From an uncultured Candidatus Thioglobus sp. (GTDB lineage: Bacteria; Pseudomonadota; Gammaproteobacteria; PS1; Pseudothioglobaceae): DNA of 64,000 bases. Below are positions 53,280 through 61,965 of this stretch, piece by piece. Every line of letters begins with the position of its first letter. The stretch's first letter is position 1. The stretch is taken from assembly GCA_905618925.1 (NCBI GenBank), contig CAJQTG010000021.1:1-64000 (forward strand). The letters run 5' to 3'. The notes under the pieces are model-generated. The model did not search any database, had not been told where the DNA came from, and was given only the letters and a program-made list of their open reading frames with translations. A program made the position numbers and the translations under genes.

Positions 53280-53731
53280 TCTGCTCCATTGTACCTTTCC
53301 AAACAATAATCTAGCCACCTTAGCATGAAGAGGTTAAGCTCTAATTGAAAGGCTAAATCACTGCAGTCATTAATTAGAGGGTGAGACTCATTAATTCTTG
53401 TTTCTTTGCATATTGAGGTAACCTCTAAAAGTCTTGCATCAAAATAAATTTTGAAACAAATATCTGGTCGATTAATAATTGCCTCTTGAGACTTAATCTT
53501 GTGAGTTAATGTATATGTGCCTGTATAAGGGGCCTTATCATGACAAAGTAAAAACAGGTCATTAGATGGTTTTTTTATTCCAACAAAGTCATCTTTAATA
53601 GACGGTAGAAGAGGTATAAGTCTTGATATTTTTTTAAAGTTAAGCTCAAAAATGTCAGATATATTTGAGTAAGTTACTTTTTTTTGGTTATAAATTAATT
53701 TATTTAGTATTTGATCGTTTGTCATAGCCAT
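53261..53731 (-). CDS. DUF1249 (YqiB-like) protein
   Basis: LLPSIKDDFVG; DICFKIYFDARLLEVTSI; next to cpdA homolog. Confidence 0.8.
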   Translation of the reverse strand: MAMTNDQILNKLIYNQKKVTYSNISDIFELNFKKISRLIPLLPSIKDDFVGIKKPSNDLFLLCHDKAPYTGTYTLTHKIKSQEAIINRPDICFKIYFDARLLEVTSICKETRINESHPLINDCSDLAFQLELNLFMLRWLDYCLERYNGAEWAKSK

Positions 53732-54423
53732 ACTGTTTCACAATTAATTTCGCCTTCATCACTCAAATTGTAGTGGTTAAAACCAATCATTTCTGGACCG
53801 TTAAATTGAAGAGTAGTCGATGGACATGAAAAGAGCTTTACATCGTTTCTGATAAACTCAGAGCCTTGGTGAGCATGACCCCAAATAACAGCCTTAATTT
53901 TACTGAACTTATCTATAGTATTAAAAAAATTATCTGAATTCTCTAAGGATTTTTTATCATCCCAATTACTTTGCATAGAAATTGGTGGGTGATGAAGGCA
54001 AAGCACAATAAATTTTTTAGTTGAAGATAAAATTTTTTCAGTTAGCAATTCAAGCTCATCCTTTCTTATAAAGCCACTAGTTTTGATATCTTGAACAGAG
54101 TCTATTGAAATTATTTCCCAATCAGCAATAGTTATTTTTGTTAAATAATGCTCACTAAATGCTGAAGATAAATTTAATTTATTGTCATGGTTTCCAGGAA
54201 GAATAGAAAGATTAGAACTGATTGGTCTGATTATTTTTTTGAATATTGAGTAAGATGATGCAGTTCCATTATGAGCTAAATCACCACTAATTATTAGTGC
54301 ATTATAATTTCTACTAGAAATGCTTTTGACTATAGTGCTAAGATTTTTTTGAGAGTCAGTACCCCACACATTTTTTTCATCATCTATGTGATTGTCACTA
54401 ATTTGAATAAAGGAGTTGTTCAT
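53722..54423 (-). CDS. CpdA-like 3',5'-cyclic nucleotide phosphodiesterase (calcineurin-type)
   Basis: QISDNHIDDEK; ISGDLAHNG; LPGNHDNK; LCLHHPP; WGHAHQGSE. Confidence 0.85.
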   Translation of the reverse strand: MNNSFIQISDNHIDDEKNVWGTDSQKNLSTIVKSISSRNYNALIISGDLAHNGTASSYSIFKKIIRPISSNLSILPGNHDNKLNLSSAFSEHYLTKITIADWEIISIDSVQDIKTSGFIRKDELELLTEKILSSTKKFIVLCLHHPPISMQSNWDDKKSLENSDNFFNTIDKFSKIKAVIWGHAHQGSEFIRNDVKLFSCPSTTLQFNGPEMIGFNHYNLSDEGEINCETVWL

Positions 54424-54459
54424 GGAAACTATATTGGCAAATGTATTTTTATAGAAGCT

Positions 54460-55902
54460 TTAGAAGTCACCTTGGTCAAAATTTGTCATATTTTTAACAT
54501 ATGATGCATCCATTTGCTCATCACTTACACCCTGAAATCTATCTTCAAAAGCTAAATCTTCAAATTTAGAATATTGTCCTACAAAGGCTAGTTTAATATT
54601 ACCTGTTGCTCCATTTCTATGCTTCGCAATTCTTAAATCAGCTTTTCCTACTTCCTCTGGATTGGTGTAGGAATCATCATGATAAACTTCATCACGATAT
54701 ATAAATCCAATAATATCAGCATCTTGCTCAATAGAGCCTGATTCACGTAAATCAGCCATTTGAGGTATTCTTCCTTTGCCAGTTTTAGCGCGAGACTCTA
54801 CGCCTCGATTAAGCTGAGAGAGCGCAATCACTGGAACATTAATTTCCTTAGCAAGAGCTTTTAATGAGCGTGAAATTTCTGAGATTTCTTGAACTCTATT
54901 TTCTGATTTTCCATGTACAGTCATTAATTGTAAATAATCCACCATTATCAGGCCTAGATCAGGATATTTTCTTTTGAGCCTTCTACATTTTGCGCGTATT
55001 TCAGTTGGGGTAATTGAAGGAGTTTCATCGATCAAAATTGTATTTTCTTCAAAGGCTCTTACTGCATGATTAAAGCTGTTCCAATCAATCTCAGACATAT
55101 CACCATCTCGTAACTTACTTGAATCTATCCGTCCAAATGATGAAATCATCCTTATTACTAATTGTTCTGTTGGCATCTCAAGACTAAAAACTGCAACAGG
55201 CGTCGAATTATGAATTGCTACATGCTCTACAATATTCATTGATAGGGCTGTTTTACCCATACTTGGCCTTCCTGCAATGATAATAAGATCGCCATTTTGA
55301 AGTCCTGATGTTAATTTATCTAATTCAGAAAAACCAGTCTCAGTTCCTTTAAAACCTTTCTTTTCTTGCATTTCATGAACTCGATTAACAACATCTTTAA
55401 TAATGTCTTTTACATTTGTAATTTCTTGCTTATTACGACTTACTTGCTCTGCAATTTCAAAGATTTTTTTTTCAGATAAGTCTAGTAAATTATTTACTTC
55501 AATATCTTTTGGATGGAAGGCAGTATCAGCCAGCTCCCTTCCAATCTTGATTAGTTGTCTAAAGATTGAAAGTTCTCTTACATGTTTTGCATAAGCGTCA
55601 ATATTTGAAACGCTTGGTGTGTTTTCTGCAATTTGAGCAAGATAAGCAAACCCTCCAATAGAATCTTCATCATGTGTTTTAATAACCTGCTCTTTAACAG
55701 TAAGGATGTCTGCGGGCTTGTCATGCTCAAGAAGGATAACTATTGCATCATAAATGATACGATGAGAGGTTTGATAGAAATCATCAGAGCTAATTATATT
55801 AACAACATTATCCCAAGAATCATTATGCAATAAAAGGCCACCCAGAACTGATTGCTCAGAATCAATTGAATTTGGCGGTATTTTTGGGTTTTCAATATCC
55901 AT
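54460..55902 (-). CDS. dnaB: Replicative DNA helicase
   Basis: PPNSIDSEQSVLGGLLL; AGRPSMGKTALSMNI; LMVDYLQLM. Confidence 0.98.
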   Translation of the reverse strand: MDIENPKIPPNSIDSEQSVLGGLLLHNDSWDNVVNIISSDDFYQTSHRIIYDAIVILLEHDKPADILTVKEQVIKTHDEDSIGGFAYLAQIAENTPSVSNIDAYAKHVRELSIFRQLIKIGRELADTAFHPKDIEVNNLLDLSEKKIFEIAEQVSRNKQEITNVKDIIKDVVNRVHEMQEKKGFKGTETGFSELDKLTSGLQNGDLIIIAGRPSMGKTALSMNIVEHVAIHNSTPVAVFSLEMPTEQLVIRMISSFGRIDSSKLRDGDMSEIDWNSFNHAVRAFEENTILIDETPSITPTEIRAKCRRLKRKYPDLGLIMVDYLQLMTVHGKSENRVQEISEISRSLKALAKEINVPVIALSQLNRGVESRAKTGKGRIPQMADLRESGSIEQDADIIGFIYRDEVYHDDSYTNPEEVGKADLRIAKHRNGATGNIKLAFVGQYSKFEDLAFEDRFQGVSDEQMDASYVKNMTNFDQGDF

Positions 55903-55921
55903 TAGTGCAGTTTAGAAAAAT

Positions 55922-55946
55922 AAAAAGCCCTCAAAAAGGGCTTTTT
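55922..55946. terminator. Intrinsic terminator between rplI and dnaB
   Basis: AAAAAGCCC TCAAAAA GGGCTTTTT, effective on both strands. Confidence 0.8.
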
Positions 55947-55977
55947 ATTTTAACTTACTTATGTGATTTGAATTAAC

Positions 55978-56433
55978 TTATTCTGCTTCAGTTGAAGCGA
56001 TAACTATTACTTTAACTGTAACAATAACTTCTGCATATAGAGAAACTGTAACTTCATATTCACCTATATTTCTTATAGCTTCAGACATATTAATGTCTCT
56101 TTTTTCAACTTCAAAGCCTTGTTCAAGAAGATTTTCAGCAATATCAGCTGGACTAACAGAGCCATAAAGTTTTCCTTCTTCACCTGCATTCGCTGTAATT
56201 GTGCAAACAACATCTGACATGGCCGTTTCTTTTGATTGCGCGTCTGACATGGCTGCAAGTTCTTTAGCTTCAAGATCTGCACGTATTATTTCAAAAGTAG
56301 CCATATTAGCTTTATTTGCAGGCTTAGCTTTTCCTTGAGGAATTAAATAGTTTCGAGCATATCCAGACTTAACGTTTGCAATATCACCAAGGCTACCTAA
56401 TTTTTCATTTTTTTCTAACAAAATTACTTTCAT
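55978..56433 (-). CDS. rplI: 50S ribosomal protein L9
   Basis: MKVILLEKNEKLGSLGDIANVKSGYARNYLIPQGKA. Confidence 0.97.
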   Translation of the reverse strand: MKVILLEKNEKLGSLGDIANVKSGYARNYLIPQGKAKPANKANMATFEIIRADLEAKELAAMSDAQSKETAMSDVVCTITANAGEEGKLYGSVSPADIAENLLEQGFEVEKRDINMSEAIRNIGEYEVTVSLYAEVIVTVKVIVIASTEAE

Positions 56434-56441
56434 GAGGTCTC

Positions 56442-56699
56442 CTATTTTTTGTGTTTGTCAGTATATGGAATTAACGCCAAAAATCTAGCTCGTTTAATTG
56501 CAGTAGTTAACTGCCTTTGAAATCTAGCTGTTGTGCCAGTTATTCTTGATGGAGTGATTTTTCCACTATCGTCAATATTTCTGAGCAAAGTTTCGACATC
56601 TTTATAATCGATCTCCTTAACACCAGCTTTTGTAAAACGACAAAAGCGGTTGATAGGGATTTGAAATTTACGTCTTTTGGTTACTTGTTTTTTAGCCAT
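56442..56699 (-). CDS. rpsR: 30S ribosomal protein S18
   Basis: [29 protein letters not shown]; 85 aa. Confidence 0.97.
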   Translation of the reverse strand: MAKKQVTKRRKFQIPINRFCRFTKAGVKEIDYKDVETLLRNIDDSGKITPSRITGTTARFQRQLTTAIKRARFLALIPYTDKHKK

Positions 56700-56708
56700 T
56701 ACGATCTC

Positions 56709-57080
56709 CTATTTCTTGTCAGCAACGCGATCTTTGGCTTTGTCTTTACCATGATCTTTATCAGATTCTGTAACCATAATTGATGGATCAGTGACAGCTT
56801 CTTTCTTAGAGATTATTAAGTTTCTAAGTATAGCGTCATTGAATCGGAAGTTATAGTTCAATTTATCGAGAGTATCTTTGTCACACTCAATATTCATCAT
56901 TAAATAATGTGCTTTATAGATTTTATCGATTGGATAGGCGAGGTGTTTGCGACCCCAGTCTTCGTCTCTGTGAACCATGCCACCATCTGAAGTGATTAGT
57001 TCTTTGTATTTTTCAATCATTGTCGTTACCTGAGAGCTTTGATCAGGGTGGACAATGAGAGTTATTTCATAATGTCTCAT
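56709..57080 (-). CDS. rpsF: 30S ribosomal protein S6
   Basis: [47 protein letters not shown] 7 nt before ATG. Confidence 0.96.
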   Translation of the reverse strand: MRHYEITLIVHPDQSSQVTTMIEKYKELITSDGGMVHRDEDWGRKHLAYPIDKIYKAHYLMMNIECDKDTLDKLNYNFRFNDAILRNLIISKKEAVTDPSIMVTESDKDHGKDKAKDRVADKK

Positions 57081-57100
57081 TAACATCTCCTTATGGGTTT

Positions 57101-57133
57101 AAAAAAAAGCTTGCCAACTACTGTTGATCAAGC
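57101..57133 (-). promoter_or_regulatory. Terminator/attenuator-like hairpin in the rpsF leader
   Basis: Reverse strand GCTTGATCAACAGTAGTTGGCAAGCTTTTTTTT directly upstream of the rpsF SD; upstream TTGATA-N16-TATAAA promoter. Confidence 0.55.
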
Positions 57134-57250
57134 AAGGAAGGGGGTATTTTATACTACTTAATCTATATTTATCAATTATTTGATGTTGTTATCGTATTAT
57201 GTAGACATTGAAGTGAGCTGTTGAAATTAACTCTATTTATAATCGACTAC

Positions 57251-57928
57251 ATGAAAACTAAACTTGAAGTTTGTATTGATAATTTAGCTGGACTAGAAGC
57301 CTGTATCAAGGGCAATGCTGATAGGATAGAGCTATGCAGTTCGCTTATTCACGGTGGCCTAACTCCGGAAACTGATTTAATGAGGCATGCTTCAAATGCT
57401 GCAATTTCTGTGCGCATGATGGTTCGCCCAAAAAATGGTAATTTTCATTATTCATCCAAAGATCTAATACAAATGAAAAATGATATTGATATGGCTCGTT
57501 CCTTTGGCTTTGAAGGTGTTGTTTTTGGAGCTACATTAGTAAATGGGGGAATTGACCAAGCTTTTCTAGAGAAGCTTGTCACGCATGCATTTGGATTAAA
57601 AAAAACTTTACATAGGGCTATTGATACAATATCTGACCCAGTCGATGCAGTTGACGTTGCTCATAATTTAGGCTTTGATTGCATCTTATCCTCTGGAGGC
57701 TTTGACACGGCTAATGAAGGTCTATTAGTCCTCAAAGAAATGTACAGCAGAGCTTTGGGTAAAATCGAAATTATGCCTGGGTCTGGTGTTAATCCAGAAA
57801 ATGCTCAAAAAATTGCTAAGAGCTCTAACTTTAACTGGCTTCATTCTTCTTGCTCCAGCCTACTTGAAAATAGTCCTTTTACTGACGCTAATAAAATTAT
57901 AAGTATAAAAAATGAAATCAATTACTAG
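57251..57928 (+). CDS. cutC: CutC family protein
   Basis: LEVCIDNLAGLEACIKGNADRIELCSSLIHGGLTP. Confidence 0.93.
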   Translation: MKTKLEVCIDNLAGLEACIKGNADRIELCSSLIHGGLTPETDLMRHASNAAISVRMMVRPKNGNFHYSSKDLIQMKNDIDMARSFGFEGVVFGATLVNGGIDQAFLEKLVTHAFGLKKTLHRAIDTISDPVDAVDVAHNLGFDCILSSGGFDTANEGLLVLKEMYSRALGKIEIMPGSGVNPENAQKIAKSSNFNWLHSSCSSLLENSPFTDANKIISIKNEINY

Positions 57929-58577
57929 TTCATGGATTAAACGAATACTTTTATTATGTATTTTTATTTTCATTTCGTATGTTTTATATTTAAATAGTTT
58001 AGTTAAGGCTGAATTTTCTTCAGATATAGAGTCAATAGAGGATGTAATTCAAGCTCAGTATTCTTTTGATGACTACCCTAAAGATTTAGTTAATATGCTC
58101 TTGTTGGTTGAGGATCAATTATTTTTTAATCATAACGGTGTTGACTTTAAGGAAATATTAAGAGTTTTATACGGGTATTTATTTGATGAAAAAGACCTTA
58201 GAGGCGCAAGCACAATAACCCAGCAGCTGATAAAAAACTCACTACTCTCAAGAGACAAAACATTAACAAGAAAAACTAAAGAGTCACTAATGGCAATCTT
58301 ATTAGAGTTGTCATATGACAAAAAATTCATTCTTGAGAGATATATGAATACGGTATATTTAGCCCAACAAGGATCTACTGCTATTCATGGCTTAGCTAGT
58401 GGAAGCTTGCACTATTTTAACAAAGACGTAAGTAGTTTAAATTTAAAGGAAATGGCTACGCTTGTTGCCTTACTTAAAGGACCTTCTTATTACAATCCTG
58501 CGAATTTTCCTGATCGCCTTAAAAAACGTGTTGAAATGATTTTGTCGATGCATAAAAACTATAAAAGAATAATTTGA
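57912..58577 (+). CDS. mtgA: Monofunctional peptidoglycan glycosyltransferase (GT51)
   Basis: LLLVEDQLFFNHNGVDFKEI; RGASTITQQLIKN; RKTKESLMAILLE. Confidence 0.85.
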   Translation: MKSITSSWIKRILLLCIFIFISYVLYLNSLVKAEFSSDIESIEDVIQAQYSFDDYPKDLVNMLLLVEDQLFFNHNGVDFKEILRVLYGYLFDEKDLRGASTITQQLIKNSLLSRDKTLTRKTKESLMAILLELSYDKKFILERYMNTVYLAQQGSTAIHGLASGSLHYFNKDVSSLNLKEMATLVALLKGPSYYNPANFPDRLKKRVEMILSMHKNYKRII

Positions 58578-59233
58578 TGAATATACTTGCTATAGATACT
58601 TGCACTGAGGTTGCATCTGTTACTTTATATTCTTCTGGAGTTAGAACGAGTAGAGTGCTGACTAATATTGAAAAAAGTTCTGGACACATCCTGAAACTCT
58701 GTGACGAAGTTTTTCATGAATCAGGAAAGCAATTAAAAGAAGTTGATTTAATTGTATATTCAAAAGGCCCAGGTGCTTTTACAGGCGTGAGAATGTGTAT
58801 TGGTGTTGTGCAGGGGCTTTCGCTTTCTTGCAGTATTCCTACCATTGGTTTTTCAACACTTGAATTGTTAGGATTTAGGGCATCTAAAATACTTAAAGCA
58901 GAGAAAATTGCCATTGCACTTGATGCGCGTATGGAAGAGGTTTACTGGGCAGTTTATGATCATGGAGTTATTAGTAAAATGAAAATTTGCAGCCCTGAAG
59001 ATGTTGATTACTTAGATGTTGATTTTGTGGGCGTAGGGACAGGGTGGGGAGTGCATCATGATAAGCTCCATATAGCCTCTAATGTTAAGTTAACTGACCT
59101 TACTATCTACCCTGAAGCATGTGAATTGGTAGATTTATCTCTTAAGGCAATTGAGTTGGGTCAAAATCCAACATTCGAACTCCCTCAACCAATATATTTA
59201 CGAAACAACGTCGCTCAAAAATCATTAAAATAA
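58574..59233 (+). CDS. tsaB: tRNA threonylcarbamoyladenosine biosynthesis protein TsaB
   Basis: ILAIDTCTEVASVTL; GPGAFTGVRMCIGVVQGLS. Confidence 0.93.
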   Translation: MMNILAIDTCTEVASVTLYSSGVRTSRVLTNIEKSSGHILKLCDEVFHESGKQLKEVDLIVYSKGPGAFTGVRMCIGVVQGLSLSCSIPTIGFSTLELLGFRASKILKAEKIAIALDARMEEVYWAVYDHGVISKMKICSPEDVDYLDVDFVGVGTGWGVHHDKLHIASNVKLTDLTIYPEACELVDLSLKAIELGQNPTFELPQPIYLRNNVAQKSLK

Positions 59234-59261
59234 AATCTTTTTTTTATAGCTTTTTTTACTT

Positions 59262-59999
59262 ATGTGGAAATGGATTCAAAGGCAGTCGTCTCCTAAAATT
59301 TTTTACCAAACCTGTTCCAATCTAACCCCTTGGTTTTTTTGGCCATTTATTGGTTTTTTAGTTATTGGTTTATACTGGGCGCTTATCGTTTCTCCTGCGG
59401 ATTATCAACAAGGAGATGGCTACAGAATTATTTTTATTCATGTACCTAGTGCAATTTTATCAATGATGGTTTACGCAATCATGGCTATTGCTGGTGGTAT
59501 TGGACTTATCTGGCAAATTAAAATGGCTGAAGTGGTTGCAAAAGTTTCAGCGCCTATTGGTGCTGCCTTTACAATTATTGCATTAGTGTCGGGAGCAGTC
59601 TGGGGGAAGCCAATGTGGGGAGCCTGGTGGGTTTGGGATGCAAGACTAACCTCAGAGCTTATCTTACTTTTTTTATATCTGGCTTATATGTCTCTCAATA
59701 ATGCCTTTGATAATCCAAGAACTGCAGCTAAATCAAGCTCAATCTTGGCGTTAGTTGGGTTGGTAAATTTGCCCATTATTCATTATTCAGTTAAATGGTG
59801 GAATACTCTTCACCAGGGCTACTCTGTTGGCACTGGGGGCTTAAAAGATCCTGATATGCAAATTGCTCTCGCGTTAATGTTTGTTGCATCTATCTTCCTG
59901 TACGCACTATTGGTAGCTATTAAGGCTAAGACTGAAGTGTTAATTCGTGAACAAAATTCGCGTTGGGTTCAAGAGGAAGTTACTGGAGCATCCATATGA
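59262..59999 (+). CDS. ccmC: Heme exporter protein CcmC
   Basis: IIFIHVPSAILSMMVY; WGKPMWGAWWVWDARLTSELILLFLY WWD motif. Confidence 0.95.
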   Translation: MWKWIQRQSSPKIFYQTCSNLTPWFFWPFIGFLVIGLYWALIVSPADYQQGDGYRIIFIHVPSAILSMMVYAIMAIAGGIGLIWQIKMAEVVAKVSAPIGAAFTIIALVSGAVWGKPMWGAWWVWDARLTSELILLFLYLAYMSLNNAFDNPRTAAKSSSILALVGLVNLPIIHYSVKWWNTLHQGYSVGTGGLKDPDMQIALALMFVASIFLYALLVAIKAKTEVLIREQNSRWVQEEVTGASI

Positions 60000-60163
60000 C
60001 AATGGTAGAGTATTTTTCTTTTCTTCCTTATGGCAAGTATGCCTTTTATGTATGGCTAGCATATGGCATTTCTACGATAACAGTTATTACACTTTTCTTA
60101 AGTGCAAATAGGAATCATCAAAAAGCCTTAATCAATCTAAAAAATAAGTATTCAAGAAAGTAA
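59996..60163 (+). CDS. ccmD: Heme exporter protein CcmD
   Basis: Small single-TM GKYAFYVWLAYGIS; ATGA overlap with ccmC. Confidence 0.88.
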   Translation: MTMVEYFSFLPYGKYAFYVWLAYGISTITVITLFLSANRNHQKALINLKNKYSRK

Positions 60164-60609
60164 TGACTAGAAGACAAAACCGTATGCTCCTTGTTGCGCT
60201 TCTTTTATTTGGAGTATTTTCAACTGGCTATTTAGGCATTAAAGCGTTTAATGAAAATCTATTATATTTCTATACACCAACTGATATAGCCAATGGAAAA
60301 GCACCAGTTGGAAAAAGTTTTAGAGTTGGTGGGCTGGTTGAAAAAGATAGCGTTCAAAGGCAGGACATGATGGTAAGCTTTGTGGTGACAGATAACAATA
60401 AATCAATTGAAGTGAAGTACACAGGTATTCTGCCCGATCTTTTTAGAGAAGGGCAGGGGGTTGTTACGAGTGGTTCATTAACTTCAAAGTGTATTGGTAA
60501 GGAATGTAAATATACATTCTTGGCAACAGATGTATTAGCTAAGCATGACGAAAACTATATGCCGCCTGAAGTTGCTGCAGCATTAAAATCTACTGAAATA
60601 AAAGAATGA
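60163..60609 (+). CDS. ccmE: Cytochrome c maturation protein CcmE
   Basis: FRVGGLVEKDSVQRQ..VSFVVTD; LPDLFREGQGVV; HDENYMPPEV. Confidence 0.95.
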   Translation: MTRRQNRMLLVALLLFGVFSTGYLGIKAFNENLLYFYTPTDIANGKAPVGKSFRVGGLVEKDSVQRQDMMVSFVVTDNNKSIEVKYTGILPDLFREGQGVVTSGSLTSKCIGKECKYTFLATDVLAKHDENYMPPEVAAALKSTEIKE

Positions 60610-61127
60610 AAAAACTAATTCCATTAATTGTATTTGTTATTATTGCAGTTTTTCTGTTTTTGAGCCTTAGTTCAAATCCAAGTAAGCTTCCATCTCCGCT
60701 CTTAGGAAAAATATTTCCTAGTATTCAAGGTAAAGATTTTTACACAGATGAGACCATTGAAGTTTCAGATCTGCTTGCTAGTAATATGACTTTAGTAAAT
60801 GTTTGGGCATCTTGGTGTACTACCTGTCGAAAGGAGCATCAAATGATTATGAATATAGCTGAAAACACAAACTTACAAATGATAGGTATTGACTACAAAG
60901 ACACTAGGGAAAATGGTGCAAAGTATTTAGAAATTATGGGTAATCCTTATGATGAAATTATATTTGATCCAAGTGGTAAGATTGGAATGGATCTTGGGGT
61001 TTATGCAACACCTGAAACTTTTTTAGTTAATGAAAAAGGCGTGATTCTATATAAGCATATTGGTGAAATTAATAAAAATGTCTGGGATGAAAATTTTGCG
61101 ATTCATCTAAATCCTATTAAAAGTTAA
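60606..61127 (+). CDS. CcmG/DsbE-like thiol:disulfide interchange protein
   Basis: LVNVWASWCTTCRKEH; GVYATPETFLVNEKG; follows ccmE. Confidence 0.88.
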   Translation: MKKLIPLIVFVIIAVFLFLSLSSNPSKLPSPLLGKIFPSIQGKDFYTDETIEVSDLLASNMTLVNVWASWCTTCRKEHQMIMNIAENTNLQMIGIDYKDTRENGAKYLEIMGNPYDEIIFDPSGKIGMDLGVYATPETFLVNEKGVILYKHIGEINKNVWDENFAIHLNPIKS

Positions 61128-61282
61128 AGTATTTTTAATAAAATTGCATATTATGCAATACTTTATTTATAATTTTTTGCCAGATATGGCTTGAGACATG
61201 GGTTTACTGATGTATAATATTTGTGAATGCCAATATATATATGGTTTTTATTAAATTTATAAAAATATAAGGAATTTTAACA

Positions 61283-61555
61283 ATGAATAAATCAGATTTA
61301 GTTTCAGCCATTGCTGATAACTCAGGCCTATCTAAAGCAGACGCAGCTCGCGCTTTAGAAGCAACAACTAGCGCTATTACTGGCGCATTAGCAAAAGGTG
61401 ATTCAGTTGCCATTACAGGTTTTGGTAGTTTCCTAGTTAGGGCTCGTGCAGCTCGCAGTGGTCGTAACCCACAAACAGGCGCTACAATTCAAATTAAAGC
61501 TTCAAATGCTCCAGCATTTAAAGCAGGAAAATTATTAAAGGAATCTGTTAACTAA
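61283..61555 (+). CDS. hupB: DNA-binding protein HU
   Basis: MNKSDLVSAIADNSGLSKADAARAL; GFGSFLVRARAARSGRNPQTG. Confidence 0.95.
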   Translation: MNKSDLVSAIADNSGLSKADAARALEATTSAITGALAKGDSVAITGFGSFLVRARAARSGRNPQTGATIQIKASNAPAFKAGKLLKESVN

Positions 61556-61576
61556 ACAGATTTTTGCCAGTATAAT

Positions 61577-61612
61577 ATGCCCGATTCCTGAAGTGATTCG
61601 GGCATTTTTTTT
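61577..61612 (+). terminator. Intrinsic terminator after hup
   Basis: ATGCCCGA(61577-61584)...TCGGGCAT(61598-61605) followed by T tract to 61612. Confidence 0.8.
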
Positions 61613-61613
61613 G

Positions 61614-61689
61614 GGGCGCTTAGCTCAGTTGGGAGAGCATCGCCCTTACAAGGCGAGGGTCACAAGTTCAAGTCTTGTAGCGCCCACCA
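61614..61689 (+). tRNA. tRNA-Val (anticodon TAC)
   Basis: GGGCGCT/AGCGCCC acceptor, anticodon loop CTTACAA, T arm GTTCAAGTC, encoded CCA. Confidence 0.95.
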
Positions 61690-61695
61690 AAAATT

Positions 61696-61772
61696 GGAGC
61701 GGTAGTTCAGTTGGTTAGAACGCCTGCCTGTCACGCAGGAGGTCGCGGGTTCGACCCCCGTCCGCTCCGCCA
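61696..61772 (+). tRNA. tRNA-Asp (anticodon GTC)
   Basis: GGAGCGG/CCGCTCC acceptor, anticodon loop CTGTCAC, GGTTCGACC T loop, encoded CCA. Confidence 0.96.
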
Positions 61773-61904
61773 TCTTGTTAGTTGTAACCTTCCGAAATAC
61801 AGCCTCTCTAAAGTTAGTCAGAAGTGCTTAATCGTTCACAGCAAATGATTGTATTTTATTAAATGCTTTCATAGAAGGGTTAAGCTAACATAGTCGCACG
61901 GACT

Positions 61905-61920
61905 TCCGCTCTACCATCTT
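61905..61920 (+). repeat. Imperfect copy of the tRNA-Asp 3' end (possible att relic)
   Basis: TCCGCTCTACCATCTT vs TCCGCTCCGCCATCTT at 61761-61776, 14/16. Confidence 0.45.
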
Positions 61921-61965
61921 AATTGTTTTAATCAGTTTTATTAATTCACTCTAAAACGTTTTAAA

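Noticed and set aside
61143-61159. Palindrome ATTGCATA-T-TATGCAAT between the ccmG-like gene and hup
   Set aside because: Perfect but AT-rich, and probably just a weak terminator-like hairpin; no further support.
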